A DNA stretch of 64,000 bases. Source: Archaeoglobus sp. JdFR-27 (GTDB taxonomy: Archaea; Halobacteriota; Archaeoglobi; Archaeoglobales; Archaeoglobaceae). Of the stretch, positions 24,004-34,540 are shown one piece after another. The position numbers and the translations under genes are program-made. The notes under the pieces are model-generated. The model ran no database searches, was not told the origin of the DNA, and saw only the letters and a program-made list of their open reading frames with translations. Position 1 is the first letter of the stretch. Each line of letters begins with the position of its first letter. The stretch spans positions 84,533 through 148,532 of the forward strand of contig MTMO01000034.1 in the NCBI GenBank assembly GCA_002011235.1, in the 5' to 3' direction.

Positions 24004-24103
24004 TCTACCACCAATTTAACACTGTTAATCCGATTATTTAAGTCTTACGCGTAGTCAATATACCATAATCTTTAAGTTCGGGGAGTTACTTGTTTTATTC
24101 CAA

Positions 24104-25438
24104 ATGAATTATTTAAAAAATTGGATCACGATCATTTTAATCGTTTTAATTCTTCTCAGTTTTGGGTGTTCTCAAAAACTAACAGCAGAAAAAGTCGTTG
24201 AAAAGATGAGAGAGAAGTATGGAAGCATAAACAGTTATAGAGCTGAGATTCATCAAAAAGAGGTTGTTAATGGGAAAGTTAGAGAATATAATTCCGTTGT
24301 AGGTTTCAAAAAACCAAATAAATTTTTTGAGAGTTCAGCAAACTTCAAATCTGCCTACAATGGCAGTTATTTCTGGAGCTATGATAAAATAAAAAATGAA
24401 ATGAGGGTAGTAAAAATTCAAAGTCAGGAGTCTCCGGATATTTTTGGTTATGTATTGAGAGAACTTGGAAAGTATGAAATCGATCTGGTTGGAAAAGAGA
24501 AGATTGATGGAAAAGACTGCTATGTTCTAGAATTAACCCCAAAAAAGAAGGATTTCTATGAATTCCAGAAGATCTGGATCGTGAAGGATGAGTGGTATCC
24601 TATAAAACTGCAAATGAAGGTGGAATTCAAATTTTTTAAGGAATTTGAGAAAGAACTAGAACTTCCAAATGTATCAATCTCGATAATAGAGCTTAAAAAT
24701 GTAATGTTCGATGTAGAGATAGATGATGGAGAATTTCAGCTTGAAAATGCAGTAAAGCAAGTATATGGAGATGAGATTGTCAGTATAGCTTTAAGCGATG
24801 AAAGAGTGAGGAAAGAAATAGAGAATAGAGAATGTAAAATTCTAAAAGTGAATAAAGTAGATGGATTGGCTTATGTCGAAATATCAGTCGGAAAGCCAGA
24901 TAAACCCGGGATACTTCTTCATTTGACTGTAGATTCTGAAAAGAGAGAGGTTATATACTTTAGAAAAGATTTTAGAGAACCCTCGATAAGTGATTCTCTG
25001 ATCAACAGCATCCTTCAGATTGATGAAGTAAAGCAAAAAATTGGAGAGAAATACAGTGGTATCAATTACTACGTAAATAAAACGGTTCTCGAAATATACG
25101 TCCTCACTCCGTCTGGGGCTTACAAAATATATTATGACTTGCTGAGCGATGGGGTGATTCGAATTGAGAGTATACCTGGTTGGGGGAAGTCATTAAAGGA
25201 AGAAACGATGACGGAAGAGGAGAAACAAAAGTACCTGGCGATGGCTTTGAACGATTCAAAGGTTCGAGAGTTATTGAAGAATGAAAAATTCAGTGCAAAT
25301 TTCACCAAGTACGTTCTGTACCAAAATGGACAAAAAATAAGGGATCCGGATCATGTGATAATAATTTTAAAAGTTGATGGAGAGAGTTACGAAATTGTTC
25401 TGTCTGGGGAGAGAGTTTTATCAGTGGAAAAAGTTTGA
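24104..25438 (+). CDS. Lipoprotein with LolA-like domain
   Basis: Lipobox LLSFGCSQ; KMREKYGSINSYRAEIHQKEV...GKDCYVLELTPK...IWIVKDEWYPIKLQM typical of archaeal LolA-like proteins. Confidence 0.72.
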   Translation: MNYLKNWITIILIVLILLSFGCSQKLTAEKVVEKMREKYGSINSYRAEIHQKEVVNGKVREYNSVVGFKKPNKFFESSANFKSAYNGSYFWSYDKIKNEMRVVKIQSQESPDIFGYVLRELGKYEIDLVGKEKIDGKDCYVLELTPKKKDFYEFQKIWIVKDEWYPIKLQMKVEFKFFKEFEKELELPNVSISIIELKNVMFDVEIDDGEFQLENAVKQVYGDEIVSIALSDERVRKEIENRECKILKVNKVDGLAYVEISVGKPDKPGILLHLTVDSEKREVIYFRKDFREPSISDSLINSILQIDEVKQKIGEKYSGINYYVNKTVLEIYVLTPSGAYKIYYDLLSDGVIRIESIPGWGKSLKEETMTEEEKQKYLAMALNDSKVRELLKNEKFSANFTKYVLYQNGQKIRDPDHVIIILKVDGESYEIVLSGERVLSVEKV

Positions 25439-25488
25439 ATTGGATTGTGGAAACTATAAAAATAAAAAATAAAAACTATTCAAATCTC

Positions 25489-25986
25489 CTAGAGCCGATG
25501 ACCCTCAATCTCAAGAAGAAACTTCTTTATTCTAATTCCTGATTCCTTACCACCCATGTAGCCCCCTAGATCTCCCACTCCAACAACCCTGTGACATGGA
25601 ATAATCACGGGAACCGGATTTCTTGCCAAAACCCCTCCAACAGCTCTGTACGCCTTTGTGCCCAGTCTTTCTGCCACCTCTTTGTATGTTTTTGTTTCTC
25701 CATAGGGAATTTTTGAAACCTCAAATAGAACTCTTGCAGTGAATTCTGGTACAGAAAGTCTTACGGCGTAATTGAGGCCTATTTTCTTGCCTGAAAAATA
25801 TGTGTAGAGGTCTTCTTTTAGCTTTCTCGCAACTGGACTTCTTATACTCTCTCTTATACCCTCTTTTGTACTCTCCCCTAACTCCTTACTGGAAAATCCA
25901 CATTTTACAATAACCCCATTTTTCAAATGAGCAAAGAAAAAGTGTGGAGGATCCATGCCTCTAAGATCGATCACGACAGATTCCAT
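25489..25986 (-). CDS. ogt: Methylated-DNA--protein-cysteine methyltransferase
   Basis: IPYGETKTYKEVAERLGTKAYRAVGGVLARNPVPVIIPCHRVVG. Confidence 0.95.
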   Translation of the reverse strand: MESVVIDLRGMDPPHFFFAHLKNGVIVKCGFSSKELGESTKEGIRESIRSPVARKLKEDLYTYFSGKKIGLNYAVRLSVPEFTARVLFEVSKIPYGETKTYKEVAERLGTKAYRAVGGVLARNPVPVIIPCHRVVGVGDLGGYMGGKESGIRIKKFLLEIEGHRL

Positions 25987-26011
25987 AATCGGATGCCCTT
26001 TTAAATCTCTA

Positions 26012-26629
<618 letters not shown>

Positions 26630-26633
26630 CTAT

Positions 26634-28202
26634 TCAATCCCTTGGCTTCTTCACAACTCTGTAAATCTCACTTCTAAGTTTTTTACCTGTTTTCCTCTCC
26701 CATTCTTCAATCGGGATACCATATTCTGCTTGAACTTTATCCCTGTAAATTTCAGGTATGACATTGAACGCGCAGAAGGGTATTATTTTTCCATCAGGTG
26801 TTGCATAATGAATCTCACATCTTTTAACCCTCTCAATGTCATAGTTGTACAAGTCCTGGAAATGCATTATTCCGATAAACAGCGATCTTGCATGGAATTC
26901 ACCCAGTGCAGAATAATCATGCTTCACGAGTACATCGAAAAGTATCTTACTTATGTCGAATCCTTTTGGAGCTTTTTCCTGATCCACAAATTTTCTAAGG
27001 TCTAATAGACCCTTTAGCGCCCTAATCTTCTTAATTCTGCTCTCCATTAGTACCTCAGCTTTCTCTTCAAGATATTCAAAAAGTCCCTCAACATCTATGA
27101 ATCTGGTGATGGGTATGAGCTTTCCACTTTCATCTATAAAAACATAGGTGGCCATTCCGCATGCCCAGTGGGTTGTCAGCTCATATTGGGGAACTTCAGT
27201 GAGAGCTTCTACGAAGTGTGAGATTGAGGTAACGCTGGGAACCGGGTAAAAATCATCTCTGCTTATCTCTCCATTCGTTTGTTCCTCTAGTCTGATTATC
27301 ACATCTGGGATTGTTATTCTTACCTTTTCTCTCTCCCGTTTTGGCATGCTTCCTACCAAGCTAACTGGCTGGAAGTTGACACCCCTGATGATGTCAATGT
27401 TTTTAGCTGCAAATTTGACTATATCTCCCACCTGATGATCGTTAACACCTTTAATTACGGTTGGAACTAAAACTATCCCTAATTCAGCTCTTCTGCAGTT
27501 TTCAAGGATTTTTGGAATTTCTGGATGATTTTTCGGATTTGTTTTTTCATCAACTCCATCATACGAGAGGTAAACAGTATTGCATCCAGCCTCTCTAACC
27601 CTTCTGGCAAACTCAGGTTCTCTGGCAAGTCTTATTCCATTCGTGTTCAGCTGAACATGCTCGATTCCTTCTTCTCTGATCATCTTTATTATGTCGATCA
27701 GATCATCTCTTAACGTTGGTTCACCACCTGTTAGCTGTACAGCATTCGTTGGCACGGGTCTAATACTTCTTGCGAGTCTGGTCATGTCTCTTATCTGATC
27801 AAGGCTTGGTTCGTAAACGTAACCGGCCTTTCTGGCATAGAAAAAGCAGTACCAGCATGCGATATCGCATCTATTGGTCAAAACGATATTCAATAGGGCC
27901 GTCTGACTTTTATGAATCTTACATAAACCGCAGGAGAACGGACATTTTGACTCATCAACTATCGGATTCTCAATACCTGGGCCATCATGGGCAAATCTAT
28001 ATGCCTTCTTAAAAAGCTCAATATCGCTCCAGTAAACTTCAACAGTTTCACCATGCTCTGGACAGATTTTACGAATCATAACTTTGTTATCTTCACTATA
28101 AACCTCAGCTGAGATGATCTTGAGACATTCAGGGCAGAGTGAGGCAGTTTTATAGGGTAGTTTTAACTCAGATTTTAATACAGTCTTTGATTTAACCCCC
28201 AT
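26634..28202 (-). CDS. tes: Radical SAM tetraether lipid synthase (Tes/GDGT-MAS-like, MJ0619-like)
   Basis: CPECLKIISAEVY..., CPFSCGLCKIHKS, NRCDIACWYCFFYA, late HWACGMATYVFID; RBS before ATG at 28202. Confidence 0.85.
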   Translation of the reverse strand: MGVKSKTVLKSELKLPYKTASLCPECLKIISAEVYSEDNKVMIRKICPEHGETVEVYWSDIELFKKAYRFAHDGPGIENPIVDESKCPFSCGLCKIHKSQTALLNIVLTNRCDIACWYCFFYARKAGYVYEPSLDQIRDMTRLARSIRPVPTNAVQLTGGEPTLRDDLIDIIKMIREEGIEHVQLNTNGIRLAREPEFARRVREAGCNTVYLSYDGVDEKTNPKNHPEIPKILENCRRAELGIVLVPTVIKGVNDHQVGDIVKFAAKNIDIIRGVNFQPVSLVGSMPKREREKVRITIPDVIIRLEEQTNGEISRDDFYPVPSVTSISHFVEALTEVPQYELTTHWACGMATYVFIDESGKLIPITRFIDVEGLFEYLEEKAEVLMESRIKKIRALKGLLDLRKFVDQEKAPKGFDISKILFDVLVKHDYSALGEFHARSLFIGIMHFQDLYNYDIERVKRCEIHYATPDGKIIPFCAFNVIPEIYRDKVQAEYGIPIEEWERKTGKKLRSEIYRVVKKPRD

Positions 28203-28310
28203 AGTTATACCTCCTAGAACCATTACTTAATTTTATATCAGACAAATAAGAATTACCCATATTTTTAAGAAAGCCGAAAGAGATATATCAAGCTTTCGTT
28301 ATTCGCTTTT

Positions 28311-28853
28311 ATGCTCTATCTTCTACTTAAAACGATATGGCTTCTCATTCCGGCTTACACTCCTAACAATTTTGCAGTAGTTTTTGGAGGTGGGATTCCG
28401 ATCGATCTTGGAAAGAATTTTGTGGATGGAAAAAGGATTTTGGGTGATGGGAAAACGATAAGGGGTTTCATTTTTGGAGTTCTTGGTGGTATACTTTGCG
28501 GGACAATCCAGTTCAATCTTGAAAATTTCTTAGGAATCGCTTTCTTTTCCTCTTTATCTTTTCCAGATGCCTTCGTTCTTGTATCTTCCCTTTCTTTTGG
28601 TTCACTATCGGGAGATTTATTAGGTAGCTTTATCAAAAGGAGAATCGGAATAAAAAGGGGCCAAGCTCTCCCTTTTTTCGACCAACTAACCTTTTTGGTT
28701 GTCGCTTTTTTATTTGCCTACACATTCTCTCCATTTTTCCATCATCTATTTACTATCAAAGTAATTGTAGCAGCAATCATAATCACACCCATTCTCCATC
28801 TTTTAACGAATTACATAGCTTTTAAACTCGGGCTGAAGGATGTTCCCTGGTAA
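28311..28853 (+). CDS. carS: CDP-archaeol synthase
   Basis: IPAYTPNNFAVVFGGGIPIDLGKNFVDGKRILGDGKTIRGFIFG; multi-TM. Confidence 0.93.
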   Translation: MLYLLLKTIWLLIPAYTPNNFAVVFGGGIPIDLGKNFVDGKRILGDGKTIRGFIFGVLGGILCGTIQFNLENFLGIAFFSSLSFPDAFVLVSSLSFGSLSGDLLGSFIKRRIGIKRGQALPFFDQLTFLVVAFLFAYTFSPFFHHLFTIKVIVAAIIITPILHLLTNYIAFKLGLKDVPW

Positions 28854-28884
28854 ATTTTAAAAATTGGTATGTGAAAGTTGTAGT

Positions 28885-29436
28885 ATGGATTCGATGGAAG
28901 AACTATTGATCAGACGAATGATAGAAGCCGGATCACTAAAATTTGGAAATTTCGTTCTGTCATCGGGAAAGAAGAGCAATTTCTATATCGACATCAAACA
29001 AGCATCGACTCATCCGGATATTCTCGATATGATCTCAGATATGATTGTGAGAAAAGTCGAAGAGAAGTCATTAGAATATGAAAAGATTGCCTGTGTGGAA
29101 CTTGGTGGTGTTCCACTTGCGGTATCACTCTCCTTAAAAATAGGAAAGCCATATCTGATATTCAGGAAAGCAAAGAAAGACTATGGAATAAAATCTGACA
29201 TGATAGGGGACCTTAATGAGGGTGAAAGGGTTCTGGTGATTGAGGACGTTACAACCACGGGAAGCTCTGCTTGCTCGGTGGTTGAAAGGGTTCAGGAGAA
29301 AGGGGGTAAAGTAGAAGCTGTTATCGTTGTTGTTGATCGCGAAGAAGGAGCCTTAGATTTATTCTATTCTAAAAAAATACCTTTCGTCCCAATTTTGACA
29401 TCCTCAAAGCTTTTGAAATATACAGGATTTAGTTAA
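28885..29436 (+). CDS. pyrE: Orotate phosphoribosyltransferase
   Basis: FVLSSGKKSNFYIDIKQASTHP; PRPP motif VLVIEDVTTTGSS. Confidence 0.94.
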   Translation: MDSMEELLIRRMIEAGSLKFGNFVLSSGKKSNFYIDIKQASTHPDILDMISDMIVRKVEEKSLEYEKIACVELGGVPLAVSLSLKIGKPYLIFRKAKKDYGIKSDMIGDLNEGERVLVIEDVTTTGSSACSVVERVQEKGGKVEAVIVVVDREEGALDLFYSKKIPFVPILTSSKLLKYTGFS

Positions 29437-30404
29437 ATATCCACAACACTTAGAAGGCTTTCATCACTCAAATCAATTCCTGAATCTCTTATGTAGAATT
29501 TTATTTCATTAACATCGGATTTTGGACAAAAGGAATAGCTTTTGACTGATTTTTCAATCAGATTCGAATTAAACTTCAAGATCTCAGCCAAAACGTTGTA
29601 ATCCTTTTTTCTGAGCTTTTTGTTGCAGATCTTATCATAATATGCCAAGAACTCTCTTATTCTATCTCCGTTAATGCTTAAGGAATCGATATTCACAGCA
29701 AGAGAGCAGCAAATGAATTCTCCAACGATGTCTTTGAAATATTTAACCTTAAACCCCTGTTCTTTTAGCATACTCAAATAGGGCTCCCAAATCGCCAAGC
29801 CTTCTATCTCCCTCTCTTTCAAGCTTTTTATCATATTTTCAGGAGAGTTAAAATAATGAACTTTCCCGTGATACATTGAAAGAAATTTCCTGAGGTTGCG
29901 ATCCATAGTTGACATCTCGGTAGTTCCAAAAATGCCGTTATGGCAATCTGAAAACACAATTCCACTCCCATTTTTTGCTATAATTCTGACAATTCTGAAG
30001 TTTTTCATCAGAATACCCATGATTACCTGGGTTAAAATAGGACTTGCAGCCATATCAATCTTCCCTTGGCTGAGAGCTTTAGTTAGATCAATTGGATCAT
30101 TGAATATTTTAATAATGGCTCTCTTTTCCAAGGCTGCGATTATGAGATAAGCGTACTCACTCGACTTAAGGATACCTAATCTTAAAAGATTAGGGTGTGG
30201 AGTTGGGAAATATTCAACTTTCCAGACTCTATAAGATCGGGCAGAAACACTTTTTCTTATTATCTTTTCTTCGGTTTCTAAGCTGCTGAGGATCTCTGAA
30301 ACTGTTGATTTGGAAAGGTTCAAAATCCTAGGAATCTCACTTTGTAAAATCCCTTTTTCACCCACTTCATCCAGCAGTTTGACTATCTTTTTTTCTGCAA
30401 GCAC
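29433..30404 (-). CDS. Winged-HTH regulator fused to a type 2 periplasmic-binding-protein-like domain
   Basis: N-terminal wHTH (QSEIPRILNLSKSTVSEILSSLETEEKIIRKSV) then SBP-like region (LGILKSSEYAYLIIAALEKRAIIKIF...ALSQGKIDMAASPILTQVIMGI...LAIWEPYLSML). Confidence 0.7.
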   Translation of the reverse strand: MLAEKKIVKLLDEVGEKGILQSEIPRILNLSKSTVSEILSSLETEEKIIRKSVSARSYRVWKVEYFPTPHPNLLRLGILKSSEYAYLIIAALEKRAIIKIFNDPIDLTKALSQGKIDMAASPILTQVIMGILMKNFRIVRIIAKNGSGIVFSDCHNGIFGTTEMSTMDRNLRKFLSMYHGKVHYFNSPENMIKSLKEREIEGLAIWEPYLSMLKEQGFKVKYFKDIVGEFICCSLAVNIDSLSINGDRIREFLAYYDKICNKKLRKKDYNVLAEILKFNSNLIEKSVKSYSFCPKSDVNEIKFYIRDSGIDLSDESLLSVVDI

Positions 30405-30594
30405 AAATGTAGTCTTTATCTGTAATCATATAAATCTTACATCCTGATTTAAGTTTTTGGGAAATTATTATTGAGTAGAATTAAATAATTGGTAAAACCA
30501 ATAGTCAATGTAGATTAAAAAATATGCAAAAGATTATGAAATTGGATCTGGTGAAAGGAAGACGCTTTTGGAAATAAAATAGAGAGGTGTGAAG

Positions 30595-31794
30595 ATGGGT
30601 AAAGCAAAATTCATATCAATTGGAATTTTTGTTTTAATAATTGTTATTGGGTTTATTTTTATTGCTCAAAAAGAATCTAAAGAATCTCAGATAACACGAT
30701 CGCAAAAACCCATAGATAAACTCGTTAATCTAAAACCCACAGATAAATTTGTTAATCAATATCCAAAAATTGCAAGCTGGTTAGCAAAAAAGGAAGAGAT
30801 AATCAAAAGTGGGAAGCCTTATGACTTGGTTATGAGTTCTTGGTTCACTCCTGAAGAAGCTGAAAAGATTAAAAGTAGAAATCCTAATGCAAAACTTTTG
30901 GCAGGGCTTACAATTAGCTGGGTTTACGATGATCATGAATGGATGACATTTTTATCTACTGTTGCCAATTACGGGAAGCGAACTCCAATACAAATAAGTG
31001 AGGATATGTATTTACACAGACAAAACGGTTCAAGATGTGCTTTTGGGTGGAAGTCAGAGAAATTTAAGACAAGTGAGATATATGCAATGGATCCGAGAAA
31101 CGAGCAATGGGTGAATCTAATAGTATCTTTTTACAAAAACGTTTTGGAACAACAGCAGCATGATGGCATTATCGTCGATATGGTTACAGAATGGAGTCCC
31201 TGCCCCGAAGCTATAAGCGATCAAGAGTGGATAGCGGCAAATAAAGAGATAATGGGGAAAATAAAGGCGCTTAACAAAAACAATAAGATTATTATATTCA
31301 ATTCTGGTAGAAATCTACAAGAGATCGACGCTTATGAAGGGTTATTTGATGGATACCTAATGGAGAACTTTTTAGGTAAACAATTTGGTGCAGATTTTGA
31401 TGAAGGTTTAGAAGCAGCAAATGGTGGTTATATTGTTATTTATGCGGTTGATACAGATGACACGGGCGAGAAAGATCTAAAACGTATGAGGCTTGGGTTA
31501 ACATTAAGCTTACTAAACGACAATACCTATTTTACCTATGATTTTGGGCCTCGAAATCATGGACAGGCGTGGTGGTTTAAAGAATATGACGTAAATTTAG
31601 GTAAACCCTTAGGAAAATACTACAAAAAAGATAATGCCTATTGGCGAGAGTTTGAAAATGGGGTTGTTATAAGCTCTCCATACTCCAATGTTAATGTTAA
31701 TTTTGAAGAGGAATATGTTGATATAACAACTGGAATAAAATCAAAATCCTTTACGATTGAAAAAGGGGATGGAAGAATATTCATTAAAAAATGA
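30595..31794 (+). CDS. Membrane-anchored/secreted GHL15-like putative glycoside hydrolase
   Basis: N-terminal TM helix; YDLVMSSWFTPEEAEKIKSRNPNAKLLAGLTISW, YAMDPRNEQWVNLI, HDGIIVDMV TIM-barrel-like motifs. Confidence 0.6.
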   Translation: MGKAKFISIGIFVLIIVIGFIFIAQKESKESQITRSQKPIDKLVNLKPTDKFVNQYPKIASWLAKKEEIIKSGKPYDLVMSSWFTPEEAEKIKSRNPNAKLLAGLTISWVYDDHEWMTFLSTVANYGKRTPIQISEDMYLHRQNGSRCAFGWKSEKFKTSEIYAMDPRNEQWVNLIVSFYKNVLEQQQHDGIIVDMVTEWSPCPEAISDQEWIAANKEIMGKIKALNKNNKIIIFNSGRNLQEIDAYEGLFDGYLMENFLGKQFGADFDEGLEAANGGYIVIYAVDTDDTGEKDLKRMRLGLTLSLLNDNTYFTYDFGPRNHGQAWWFKEYDVNLGKPLGKYYKKDNAYWREFENGVVISSPYSNVNVNFEEEYVDITTGIKSKSFTIEKGDGRIFIKK

Positions 31795-31804
31795 GGTGGT
31801 TAAA

Positions 31805-32815
31805 GTGGTTACGCACGCAAAAACAAGATTGTTTTTGCTCGTGGTAATCGCTGGAATTGTTTTAATCAGCGGGTGTACTCAGCAGAAGAATCAAATGCCA
31901 GTTACAGATGAGTCGCAGAAAGCAAGCCAGCAACAAATATTGGTGGACAGAGAAAGTAAAATTCCTGAAGATGCAATAAAAGTATCCCCAAATACGGATG
32001 TTCATCCACCAAAGCTTCATTCGGATGAGTATGAGCAGCCGGTTCCTTTGCCCTATCCTATCAATACTGCTGGAGCGGAAGATTCTGCTTTCATCACTCC
32101 GGATGGAAAAACACTCTACTTCTTTTTCACACCGGATGTTGATGTTCCACCTGAAAAACAGTTAGTTGACGGGGTTACAGGGATATATGTTTCCAAAAAG
32201 CACAACAATGAATGGAGCAAGCCCGAAAGAATAATCCTGAGCGAGGATGTTGCTTTAGATGGCTGCCCCTTTGTTCAGGGAAATGAGATGTGGTTTTGCT
32301 CCGTGAGAGAGGGGAATTACAGGAGTGTAGATATTTATATTGCAGAATTTAAGGATGGGAAATGGCAGAACTGGAGAAATGCAGGGAAAAAGCTGAATCT
32401 TGATTATGAAATTGGAGAGCTGTATATAACCCCGGATGGAAAAGAGCTTTATTTCCATTCTTCAAGAGAAGGAGGGAAAGGAGGATACGACATCTGGGTT
32501 ACGAGGAGGGTCAACGGTGAGTGGCAGGAGCCTGAGAATATAGAGGCTGTTAACACCCCTGAAAACGAGGGGTGGCCTTTCATCACTCAAGATGGCAAAG
32601 AGCTCTGGTTTACAAGAACCTATAACGGAAGCCCTGCTATTTTCAGATCAAAGAAAGTTAATGGTATGTGGCAAGAACCGGAACTCATAATTTCACAGTT
32701 CGCATCTGAACCCTCTTTGGATGCTAGAGGAAATATCTACTTTGTTCATCATTTCTTTAAAGATGGAAAGATGATTGAAGCTGATATATATGTTGCCAAA
32801 AGAAAAATAAATTAA
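31805..32815 (+). CDS. Lipoprotein with TolB/PD40-type beta-propeller repeats
   Basis: Lipobox LISGCTQQ; repeats like ITPDGKTLYFFF, ITPDGKELYFHSSREGGKGGYDIW, ITQDGKELWFTR; GTG start after gaggtgg. Confidence 0.8.
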   Translation: MVTHAKTRLFLLVVIAGIVLISGCTQQKNQMPVTDESQKASQQQILVDRESKIPEDAIKVSPNTDVHPPKLHSDEYEQPVPLPYPINTAGAEDSAFITPDGKTLYFFFTPDVDVPPEKQLVDGVTGIYVSKKHNNEWSKPERIILSEDVALDGCPFVQGNEMWFCSVREGNYRSVDIYIAEFKDGKWQNWRNAGKKLNLDYEIGELYITPDGKELYFHSSREGGKGGYDIWVTRRVNGEWQEPENIEAVNTPENEGWPFITQDGKELWFTRTYNGSPAIFRSKKVNGMWQEPELIISQFASEPSLDARGNIYFVHHFFKDGKMIEADIYVAKRKIN

Positions 32816-32884
32816 GGACGAACAAGGCATCTAGGAAGAGGCAAATAACATTACAAAAGGGGCTATAAATTTTTAATCGGAATT

Positions 32885-34017
32885 TTGGTAGTTGTGGTGG
32901 TCGTGATCAGCGGATGTGCTAAGCAGGAAGAGAACAAACAATCAATACCCGAGAAACCTGCAGAGTCGACATCCGGAGAGGAGAGGCCCGTTAAAAAGCT
33001 TGTATCAATCGTCCCTATGGGTATGAGCATCTTTCCCAAAGGGAAACCATCTGAATGGACAGATGAAAGCTTTACTGAAGCCTTCCAGAGAGCCAGAGAG
33101 GCGGGCATAGGTATTGCGATATGGCGCCATCATTGGGGGGACATAGAGGTCTCGCCGGGCGATTTCAAATGGGCCGACATTGACTATGAGGTCTACAAAA
33201 CAGAACAGCAGGGTTTAAAATATTCTCTCGTAATAGAAATTATTCACACCAATACTCTCGGCAGATTTCCGCATGGAATTTCCTTCACCTCCTTCGACGA
33301 CCCGGATTTTGTAGATGCCTTCAGATCTTTTATTAGAGAGTTGCTCAGCCGCTATCCCGGTAAAATACACTATCTCTGGATCGGCAATGAGGTTGACTGG
33401 TATCTTCATCAAAATAAAGATCAAATTGAGCCTTTCCTGAATTTTTATCAGCAAGTGGAACAGGAAATCAAGTCAATCGACCCGGATATCACCGTTGGTG
33501 TAGTTGGATCCTATCACTTAGCCAGAAACAATAATGAAATCGAATTATTGCAAAGCCTCGCGGAGAAAGGAGATGCCTTCGGGCTAACTCTTTACATGGA
33601 AGACGATAACAGCAGACCTGAGGTTTCAGAAACCCAGAATTATTTTGATCAGATGTTCAGTTATTTCTCCAACAAGAAGATTGCGAATTGAGACTGCATG
33701 GAGTTCTGGAGGGCCAAAGGGTAGTGAAGAAAAACAGGCAACATACGTAAAACAAATTGCCAGAGTGATCGACAGATACGAAGACAGGTTTGAATTTTTC
33801 TCATGGTTCGTACTGTACGATTTTCCAGAAGAAATAAACCGTGAGATAGCAGCGAGTTTTGATGTCGGGTGATACGGAAGTAGGTAGACAGTTTCTCGAT
33901 TGGCAGGGTTCGCTGGGATTGCTGTACAGCGATGGAACTGAAAAACTCGCCTGGCAAGCTTGGAAAGAATTTGTTGCAGGTGGAAAGGATTTGCTGGACA
34001 AGAGAGGTGAAATCTGA
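32885..34017 (+). pseudogene. Frameshifted lipoprotein with glycoside-hydrolase-like (cellulase/GH-A type) TIM barrel
   Basis: Homologous-looking sequence continues across three frames: ...YFSNKKIA / ETAWSSGGPKGSEEKQATYVKQIARVIDRYEDRFEFFSWFVLYDF... / GDTEVGRQFLDWQGSLGLLYSDGTEKLAWQAWKEF... Confidence 0.8.
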
Positions 34018-34117
34018 CATCTTCTACACTAACAACATTGATACAGAGACGGCGAAAAATTAGAGAATGCTGGAGAAACTTTGTGGCAAAAAGAGCTTTC
34101 AATAGAACTTGAAGAAC

Positions 34118-34440
34118 CCGAAAATACTATAAAAAAGATATGCTTACTGGCGAGAGTTTGAAAACGCATTATTGTAAGCTCTCCATACTCTAGCGTTAAG
34201 GTTAGCTTTGAAGAAGAATACATCGATTCAACATCGGAATGAAATCAAAATACTTTGTGATTGAAAAAGGTGATGGAAGAATATTCATTAAAAAGTGAAC
34301 TAAAATGATTGCACGCATGAAATAAAACTGTTTTCGCTTGCCAATTGCTGAGACTCTCTTAATTAGTGGACTTATTAGGAGAACAAACAATCAATGCAGA
34401 AAAACCTCAAAAGGTACTTGGAGGAGACTGTGAAAATTAA
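34118..34440 (+). pseudogene. Decayed duplicate of the 3' end of the GHL15-like gene plus start of a lipoprotein gene
   Basis: tactggcgagagtttgaaaa...agctctccatactc...attgaaaaaggtgatggaagaatattcattaaaaa nearly matches ~31637-31793; then a lipoprotein-start-like remnant with gagaacaaacaatcaat, as at 32931. Confidence 0.85.
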
Positions 34441-34540
34441 GAAAGATGTAACCAACTGCAGTCCATAGAAACAAATAGGATATAACCATCTTTTGAACAT
34501 GATGAGATCAGTAAAATATTAAGTAGAGAAATTGAAATAT

